NCBI RefSeq assembly: GCF_003001935.1
Contig: NZ_PVNG01000004.1
Span: 372,001-436,000, forward strand
Origin: Nonomuraea fuscirosea
GTDB taxonomy: Bacteria; Actinomycetota; Actinomycetes; Streptosporangiales; Streptosporangiaceae
Direction of reading: 5' to 3'
DNA length: 64,000 nucleotides
Position 1 is the first letter of the stretch. Each line of letters starts with the position of its first letter. The position numbers and the translations under genes are program-made. Below the pieces are notes generated by a model. It searched no databases and was not told where the DNA came from. It saw only the letters and a list, made by a program, of their open reading frames with translations. This document shows, one piece after another, positions 58,782 to 64,000 of this stretch.

Positions 58782-60938
58782 GTGCTGAGCATGCCCCGAA
58801 CCCATGACGCCTCCAGTCCCGGCACCACGCCGGAGGAGGCGCTCACCATGGCAGGCGGGCCAAGCGAGCAGTCAAAGCCGACCCCAGCGCAGCCGCCCGC
58901 ACAGGCGACCGGCTTCGATCCGGCCGGACAACCGGTCGAGCTAGGCCAGGCAGGGCAGATGACCGGGCTTGGTCTGGCCGGGCAGGCAGCTGAACTTGGG
59001 CAAAAAGGGCAGTTGGCCAAGCGTGGCTTGGCTGGGCGAGCGGCCGGGCTTGGGCACGCAGCGCATGTGGTCGGTCCAGGCCAAGAAGGGCAAGCGGCCA
59101 GGCTTGGTCCGGCTGGGGAAGCGGCCGGGCTCGGTCCGGCTGAGCAGGCGACCGGGCCTGGGCAGGCGGAGCATGTGACCGGACCTGGCCAAGAAGGGCA
59201 AGTGGCTGGGCCGGAGGAGGCCGGGCTTGGGTCGGCCGGACCGGCGGTGGCCGGGTGGAAGGCGGCAGGGCGGACGATGACCGGTGACGAGATCGCGGGC
59301 CACGAAGCGGAACAAACCGGTGCAGACGAGCCCGGCTTCGAAGGCCACAGGCCCGAGCCCGGAGCTCACAAGTCTGGCTCTGGAGGCCATGAGCCCGGGT
59401 CCGGAGGCCGCAAGCCCGAGTTCAGCGGGCAGGGTCCCGAGTTCGGAGGCCGCCGGCCCGATTCAAGTGGGTACAGGCCCGAGTTGGGCGGTTACGGGAC
59501 CGACCCCAGCGAGGTCGGGCCTGAGCGTGGGGTGACCGCGCCGGGGCTGGAGGTGACCGCCTCCGGGCTCGGCGTGACCGCGTCCAGACTCAACGCGGCC
59601 GGCCTCGGCGTATCCGGCTCCGGTGCCGCCGGGCTCGGCGCATCCGGGCCCCACGCGTCCGACCCCGGTGCTGCTCGGCCCGGTGCCGCTGGGCTCGGTG
59701 CGGCAGGGCTCGGCTCGTCCCAATCCCATACGTCCGGACCCGGCACGTCCGGACCCGGCACGTCCGGACCCGGCACGTCTCACTCCGGCACGTCCCACTC
59801 CGGTACGCCTGGACCAGGTACGTCCGGACTCGATGCATCTAGAGCCGGTACGTCCGGACTTGGTGGGTCTGAGACCGGTACGTCCAACCTTGCTGTGCCT
59901 GGAACTGGTGCGCCTGGAATCGGCGCCTCCGGAACAGGCATGCCCGGGCTCGTCGGTGCGGCTGGACTGGGTGCGTCCGGTCGTGGTGGGGCCGGGGTGG
60001 GGCTCGGGATGGGGTGGCCGGAAACGGGCGGTCACTCGCGTGGCGTCGGATTAGCGGACGTCGAGGGCCTGCGACCCCGGCGCGAACCCGGCGACGGAGG
60101 CCAGGTGCCCGGCGCCGATGTCGACCTGGTGGACGGGCTGCCCCCGGAGACCCGCCGCACCGCCATCGCCTGGCTGAGCGAGAACGTCTCCCCGGCCGCG
60201 CGGCAGACGCGACTGCAGGTGCTGGCCTCGTTCCTGCGCTGGCTGGGTGCCGTCGAGCCGGACGTCGAAGCGGCGGACGTCACCACGACCCACCTGGACG
60301 CCTACTGCGAGGCCGCGCTCGCCGGCAGCCTCACCGTCGGCGTGCGCCACCCGGGCAGGCCCCTCGCCCGGGCGACCGTGGCCAGGAAACGGGCGGTGCT
60401 GTCGTCGTTCTACACCTTCGCCTGGCGAACCGGCGCCGCGCGGCACGAATGGCCCCCGCGAACGGACGCGACCCGCGACCCCCGCCTGCTGAGCAAGGAC
60501 GACCGGCGAAGGCTGCGTGAGGGCGCCGCCCGCCTGGCCGCCGGCGGCCGTACCGCCGAGGCCGTCGCCGTCGCGCTGCTGGACGCCACCGGCGCGACCG
60601 CCGACGCGCTGGCCGGGCTGACCCTGCAGGACCTGCGGGCGGTCGCCTCGGGCGAGCCCGCCATCGTCACCATGCACGACGCACGGGGCGACCTCGTCGC
60701 CTTCCCGATCCCGACACCGGCCCGCCCCCTGCTGTGCGACCTGTCGTCGGAACGGAAGGCGGGGGAGCCGCTGCTCACACGCGCCGACGGCCGGCCCGTG
60801 GACGTGCGCTGGCTCAGGAACGCGCTGACCGACGCCGCCCTCGCCGGCGGCATCCCCCGGCGCCGCGCCGAACTGCTCGACCCGCACATGCTCCGCGCCA
60901 CCACGGTGACCGAGTACCTACGCGACCGCACGACTTGA
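58782..60938 (+). CDS. Repeat-rich protein with a truncated tyrosine recombinase-like C-terminus
   Basis: 718 residues. Residues 49-147 are eleven 9-residue repeats (GQAAELGQK-like), 181-271 thirteen 7-residue repeats, and 274-393 twenty-four 5-residue repeats (GPGTS-like). Residues about 445-560 resemble a phage-integrase SAM-like core-binding domain (THLDAYCEAAL, RATVARKRAVLSSFYTFAWR) and 570-718 the catalytic domain. The first catalytic Arg is not found (LLDATGATADAL), HMLRAT keeps the HxxR box, and the chain stops before the nucleophilic Tyr. It is probably not an active recombinase. The start is uncertain because the GTG has no good ribosome binding site. Confidence 0.6.
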   Translation: MLSMPRTHDASSPGTTPEEALTMAGGPSEQSKPTPAQPPAQATGFDPAGQPVELGQAGQMTGLGLAGQAAELGQKGQLAKRGLAGRAAGLGHAAHVVGPGQEGQAARLGPAGEAAGLGPAEQATGPGQAEHVTGPGQEGQVAGPEEAGLGSAGPAVAGWKAAGRTMTGDEIAGHEAEQTGADEPGFEGHRPEPGAHKSGSGGHEPGSGGRKPEFSGQGPEFGGRRPDSSGYRPELGGYGTDPSEVGPERGVTAPGLEVTASGLGVTASRLNAAGLGVSGSGAAGLGASGPHASDPGAARPGAAGLGAAGLGSSQSHTSGPGTSGPGTSGPGTSHSGTSHSGTPGPGTSGLDASRAGTSGLGGSETGTSNLAVPGTGAPGIGASGTGMPGLVGAAGLGASGRGGAGVGLGMGWPETGGHSRGVGLADVEGLRPRREPGDGGQVPGADVDLVDGLPPETRRTAIAWLSENVSPAARQTRLQVLASFLRWLGAVEPDVEAADVTTTHLDAYCEAALAGSLTVGVRHPGRPLARATVARKRAVLSSFYTFAWRTGAARHEWPPRTDATRDPRLLSKDDRRRLREGAARLAAGGRTAEAVAVALLDATGATADALAGLTLQDLRAVASGEPAIVTMHDARGDLVAFPIPTPARPLLCDLSSERKAGEPLLTRADGRPVDVRWLRNALTDAALAGGIPRRRAELLDPHMLRATTVTEYLRDRTT
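58926..59222 (+). repeat. 27-bp x11 minisatellite (9-residue repeat)
   Basis: Exactly eleven in-frame units coding for patterns such as GQMTGLGLA, GRAAGLGHA, GQAARLGPA. Unit length is strictly kept while sequence drifts. Confidence 0.9.
59322..59594 (+). repeat. 21-bp x13 minisatellite (7-residue repeat)
   Basis: Thirteen in-frame units, e.g. GHRPEPG, GHEPGSG, GRRPDSS, GYRPELG, VTASGLG. Confidence 0.85.
59601..59960 (+). repeat. 15-bp x24 minisatellite (5-residue repeat)
   Basis: Twenty-four in-frame units of the type GLGAS/GPGTS; three consecutive GPGTS units near 59736-59780 are almost identical in DNA, pointing to recent duplication. Confidence 0.9.
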
Positions 60939-61580
60939 CAAGGCGGGGGCACCGATACCCCCCGCCACCTCACCCCGAACCCTCAACCCCCGCATCCCCG
61001 GACTCCTGAACCTGGGATTCCTGAACCCCGGACTTCGGATCCCCGGAGCTCGGACCCTCGGACCCCGGGTCCTCGGACTCCGGGGACTTCTGGACCCTTC
61101 ATCTTCGGACGCTTGGGGTCCCTGGACTTCGGACCCCTGCCTCTCGGGCCTCGGATGCCCGAACCCTCGCTTCTCGGGACCTCGGTTCTCAGATTCCCGG
61201 ACCTCGGATTCCTGGTTCCCAGATCCTTGGACGCCGGATCCCTGGACTTTGGCTACTCGGGCTCTCAGACCTTGGTTTCTGGATCCGGGCTCCTGGAACC
61301 CCAGACCTCCAGACGCCGAATCCTCTGACTCCCAGACCGTCGGCTCTCTGGACTCCCGGACCCGGACCTCGGATCCCTGGCTCCCAGATCCCAGGCTGGC
61401 TCCCGGGTCTCCGGCCTTTCCGGACCGGTTGCGGAGTTCCCCGGTTACCTGGGTCTGGGGTGTTTGTGCGGGTGCGGTGTCACACTTGTGGGGCGGCTCG
61501 GGTCAAGGCGGTGGAATCATTCGGACCCGCCGTTCCGGGACACGTCGCCGCGTCGGCGGGTGTCCCGGAAGGAGCGTCTG
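60939..61580. repeat. Non-coding degenerate repeat tract
   Basis: 642 bases between the recombinase-like gene and the DoxX-like gene. From about 60970 to 61440 it is made of degenerate CGGA[CT]CC / CCTGGA / CTCGGA words with a period of roughly 8-9 or 16-17 bases. Open frames through it lack coding bias. The last 120 bases (with GGAAGGAG) serve the next gene. Confidence 0.7.
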
Positions 61581-61922
61581 ATGCTCACTGTCGTCGTCAC
61601 CGTTCTGACCGCCCTCTGGGTCGGGTTCTCGGCCCTGTCCGTCTTCAGGCGTGCCCAGTGGGTCGTGGGACCGCTGGCCGAGTACGGCGTCGCCCGTAGG
61701 TGGTGGCCGTGGCTGGGGGCCGCCAAGGCCGCGGGGGCGGTCGGGCTGGTGGTCGGGCTGGTCGTGCCCGTCATCGGGGTCGTGGCGGGGATCGGGCTGG
61801 TGCTGTACTTCACCGGGGCCGTGATCACCGTGCTCAGGGCGCGCTCGTACGCCCACGTCCCGTTCCCGCTGCTGTATCTCGCGCCGGTGGTGGCCGTGCT
61901 GGCGATGGGCCCGATCGGCTGA
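61581..61922 (+). CDS. DoxX-like small membrane protein
   Basis: 113 residues with four predicted membrane helices. The pattern LGAAKAAGAVGLVVGL in helix two and the LYFTGAVITVLRAR loop match the DoxX_2 family of unknown or redox-linked function. GGAAGGAG lies five bases before the ATG. The sigma factor gene follows 77 bases later. Confidence 0.82.
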   Translation: MLTVVVTVLTALWVGFSALSVFRRAQWVVGPLAEYGVARRWWPWLGAAKAAGAVGLVVGLVVPVIGVVAGIGLVLYFTGAVITVLRARSYAHVPFPLLYLAPVVAVLAMGPIG

Positions 61923-61999
61923 AGCCGTACGGAGAACTGGACGATCAACTACAACCTTTCGCCCCGCCCCGGCGTAGGGAACGGGCGAGAGGAGTCGAA

Positions 62000-62518
62000 T
62001 TGAACGATCATGACGGCTTCCGTGAGTTCGTGCTCGTCCGCCAGCAAGCGCTGATGCGGACGGCGTACCTGCTCACGGGAGACGCGCACCTCGCCGAGGA
62101 CCTGCTGCAGAGCGTGCTGGTCAAGGTGCTCGGGCAGTGGGGCAAGCTGTCCAAGGGCGGCGACCCGGTGGCGTACACGCGTAAGGCGCTGGTGAACCAG
62201 TACATCTCGTGGCGGCGCCGCCCCCGCGTCGAGTTGCCCAGCGCCTCGGTGCCGGAGCACGGCGTCTCGAGCGACGACAGGACGCTGGACCGGATCGTGC
62301 TGCGCGAGGCCCTGGCCCGGCTGGCCCCCAAGCAGCGCGCCGTGATCGTGCTGCGCTTCTGGGAGGACCTGACCGAGGCGCAGGCGGCCGACGTGCTCGG
62401 CTGCTCCCTCGGCAACGTCAAGAGCCAGACCCATCACGCGCTGGCCCGGCTGCGGACGATCGCCCCGGAACTGGCGCACCTGCTGTCCGAGCACGAGATC
62501 GAGAAGGTGGCCCGGTGA
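62000..62518 (+). CDS. SigE family RNA polymerase sigma factor (ECF type)
   Basis: 172 residues. Region 2 is AYLLTGDAHLAEDLLQSVLV and region 4 LAPKQRAVIVLRFWEDLTEA with VLGCSLGNVKSQTHHALARL. The TTG start at 62000 has GAGAGGAG five bases upstream. Closely paralogous to the sigma factor at 55.5 kb. Its stop overlaps the propeller gene by four bases (GTGA). Confidence 0.92.
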   Translation: MNDHDGFREFVLVRQQALMRTAYLLTGDAHLAEDLLQSVLVKVLGQWGKLSKGGDPVAYTRKALVNQYISWRRRPRVELPSASVPEHGVSSDDRTLDRIVLREALARLAPKQRAVIVLRFWEDLTEAQAADVLGCSLGNVKSQTHHALARLRTIAPELAHLLSEHEIEKVAR

Positions 62519-63624
62519 CGCGGCTGCGTGAGGCACTGGGCGACATCGCCGCCGACGCCCCCATGGTGAACCTGGCCGACCTGGCGATCGCCGGGCACCG
62601 TCGCAGGAGGATGCGGACGGCTCTGGCCATGACGTCCGTGGTGGCGCTCGCGGTGGCGGGGGCGACGAGCGCGGCCCTGGTGGTGCCGTGGCACCGCCTG
62701 GCCGGCGGCGCCACGCCGCAGAACGCCGTGATGGTGCCCGAACTGCCCGGGGGCAAGGTCGGGGCGCTCAGCCACGCCTACCGGACGGAGTGCGCCGTCG
62801 ACCGGACCACCCGCGAGGTGGACTGCGACTCCGCGGAGTGGCGGGTGGTCACCGCCGGCGGCAGGACGTACCGGGTGCCACAGGCGCTCGCCTTCACCGC
62901 GAAGCACGACCATGTCCCCCTCGCGCTCAGCCGGGACGGCCGCAAGCTCGCCTACTACAGCGACGAGGCGGCGGCCTACATGGTGCGCGATCTCATGACC
63001 GGGCGTGAGGCGACCTCGCCGATCAAGGTCCGGCAGGAGGAGATCCAGGCCGGCGCCATCCTCGTGCTCTCCGACGACGGCCGCTACCTGGCCTTCGACC
63101 CGCTGGTCGGCAAGAAGCGCCCCACGACGCTGATCGATCTGCGCACCGGCGAGGCGAAGCGGCTGAACAGCCGGTACGAGCCGATCAGCATCAAGGGCGG
63201 AGTGATCGAACTGGTCCGGTACGTCAAGACCGACCTGTGGCGCATGCCCGTCGAAGGCGGCGGGAAGCCGGTCCGCTTCAAGGGGGCGTGGATCGGCTTC
63301 AGCGAGCCGCACCCGGACGGCCGCACGGTGGTCGCGATCGACCACGCGGACCACAGGAAGGGGGCACGCACCACGTTCGGCGTGCTCGACGCCCAGACCG
63401 GGCGGATCGTACGGAAGGTGCGGCTGACCGGGGTGCCGGCGAATACGACCATCGACGAGATGTCCGTGTGGCGGAGCTCGAAGCACGTCACGGTGGCGAC
63501 CAGCACCGGGTCGGACCGGCGCCTCTACGAGGTGAACGTCACCACCGGCGAGGCCAAACTGCTGACCGCCTTCGGCACCAAGGTCAGGGATCTGGCTCTC
63601 CCAGGCGCGGCATCAGGCAAGTGA
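62515..63624 (+). CDS. Membrane-anchored beta-propeller protein, probable regulator of the adjacent sigma factor
   Basis: 369 residues. A 35-residue cytoplasmic head, one membrane helix (about 36-58) and an extracytoplasmic part of repeated PD40/WD40-like strands (SRDGRKLAYYSDEAA, LSDDGRYLAFDPLVG). Coupled to the upstream sigma factor by a GTGA overlap. It shares layout with the protein at 54.3 kb, though sequence identity is low. The last codons and stop lie in a 7-bp tandem repeat. Confidence 0.78.
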   Translation: MTRLREALGDIAADAPMVNLADLAIAGHRRRRMRTALAMTSVVALAVAGATSAALVVPWHRLAGGATPQNAVMVPELPGGKVGALSHAYRTECAVDRTTREVDCDSAEWRVVTAGGRTYRVPQALAFTAKHDHVPLALSRDGRKLAYYSDEAAAYMVRDLMTGREATSPIKVRQEEIQAGAILVLSDDGRYLAFDPLVGKKRPTTLIDLRTGEAKRLNSRYEPISIKGGVIELVRYVKTDLWRMPVEGGGKPVRFKGAWIGFSEPHPDGRTVVAIDHADHRKGARTTFGVLDAQTGRIVRKVRLTGVPANTTIDEMSVWRSSKHVTVATSTGSDRRLYEVNVTTGEAKLLTAFGTKVRDLALPGAASGK

Positions 63625-63645
63625 CAAGTGACAAGTAGCAAGTGA
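63618..63645 (+). repeat. 7-bp x4 repeat spanning the stop codon
   Basis: CAAGTGA, CAAGTGA, CAAGTAG, CAAGTGA. The first unit supplies the Lys codon and TGA of the propeller gene. Confidence 0.85.
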
Positions 63646-63692
63646 CAGGAACGTGGCGCCCACCGGGCTCGGCCACCGCAGCCCAGGCCCGG

Positions 63693-63720
63693 GCCGGTGC
63701 CGGGCTGGGCCGGCACCGGC
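63693..63720. terminator. Hairpin between convergent genes
   Basis: Perfect 11-base arms GCCGGTGCCGG and CCGGCACCGGC with a 6-base loop, between the propeller gene stop and the aldo/keto reductase stop. No T-tract is present, as is common for GC-rich terminators. Confidence 0.7.
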
Positions 63721-63749
63721 ACGGTCGTCGATGGGTGTCGGTGATGTGG

Positions 63750-64000
63750 CTAGCTCAGGCGGGCGAGCTCCTCCGCGCTCAGCTCCAAAGCGGCGGCGCG
63801 GGCGGAGTCGACGATGGACTCCGGCCGGCTGGCGCCCGGGATCGGGATGACGACCGGGCTGCGGGCCAGCTCCCAGGCCAGGCAGACCTGCTGCGGCGAG
63901 ACGCCGTGCGCCTGCGCGATCTCGGTGAAGGCGGCGTTGCGCTCACGCAGCTCGCCGGTGCGGCCGATGCCGCCGAGCGGTGACCACGGCAGGAAGGCCA
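63750..64000 (-). CDS. Aldo/keto reductase, C-terminal part (cut by window edge)
   Basis: The last 82 codons of the gene are inside. The segment AFLPWSPLGGIG and the cofactor-binding PIPGASRPESIVDSARAAAL are typical of NADPH-dependent aldo/keto reductases. The catalytic Tyr/His lie outside the window. Stop at 63750-63752. Confidence 0.88.
   Translation of the reverse strand, partial: AFLPWSPLGGIGRTGELRERNAAFTEIAQAHGVSPQQVCLAWELARSPVVIPIPGASRPESIVDSARAAALELSAEELARLS

Noticed and set aside
58666..58788. 40-codon leader peptide before the repeat-rich ORF
   Set aside because: No ribosome binding site or codon bias; overlap with the next start looks accidental.
58926..59960. CRISPR array
   Set aside because: Repeats are contiguous with no spacers, in frame and drifting; they are minisatellites.
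61113..61328. 71-codon open frame in the repeat tract
   Set aside because: Its product is simply the translation of the degenerate repeats; no codon bias and no ribosome site.

Overview
The window is very GC-rich DNA with dense, often overlapping genes, frequent GTG/TTG starts and GC-biased third codon positions. Gene content fits a spore-forming or filamentous actinomycete: SigE-type sigma factors, a DUF3040 protein, a GPGG-motif small membrane protein, an F420-type LLM oxidoreductase, RsbW/STAS partner-switching proteins, a GAF-SpoIIE phosphatase, a P450 and a PKS. A member of the Streptosporangiaceae (Nonomuraea-like) is my best guess, but that is inference. No rRNA, tRNA, CRISPR array or intact insertion sequence was recognised.

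Layout. 0-4 kb: a truncated sensor-like membrane protein, a polysaccharide deacetylase, small stress-type proteins (DUF3040, DUF4142), a HAD-HIT pair. 4-5 kb: an old-yellow-enzyme homologue. 5.1-12.1 kb: a rhamnoside-utilisation operon (GH78, two permeases, binding protein) diverging from a LacI repressor with operator palindromes between them. 12.2-24.5 kb: single enzymes and regulator/target pairs (SpoIIE phosphatase, P450, VOC, TetR/amidohydrolase, MarR/MFS, MOSC, LLM, an HxlR-peroxiredoxin fusion, FMN reductase, a divergent SDR). 24.6-29.1 kb: stress and partner-switching genes (hemerythrin, isochorismatase, two RsbW-like kinases, two STAS proteins, a winged-helix/CheY pair, a 49-residue GPGG protein). 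29.9-38.5 kb: a GntR-controlled catabolic island joining AtuA, DUF4387 and a FAD dehydrogenase to a complete ABC importer. 38.6-43.5 kb: a PL8 polysaccharide lyase, two small secreted proteins, a TauE/SafE exporter. 43.7-54.2 kb: a compact biosynthetic locus (type II thioesterase; sulfotransferase, FemAB-like transferase, A-PCP protein and an 1854-residue PKS). 54.3-64 kb: two paralogous sigma/beta-propeller regulator pairs flanking YjbR, YciO, a phosphotransferase and a long repeat-rich ORF ending in a truncated tyrosine recombinase core.

Main points. (1) The PKS has a KS, KR, DH and ACP with key residues, but its AT has lost the catalytic Ser and His and most of the small subdomain, so it needs an extender unit loaded in trans or is decaying. 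(2) The AtuA/DUF4387/FAD-dehydrogenase/ABC island carries two promoters with the same -35 to operator geometry (TTGAC[AG], 4 nt, TGC[CT]ATAGCA), pointing to one GntR regulon for uptake and degradation of an unidentified acid. (3) The window is unusually rich in minisatellites: 21-bp x6 in-frame expansions in unrelated genes, a recombinase-tailed ORF built from 27-, 21- and 15-bp repeats, and short tandem duplications at or across stop codons of several genes.
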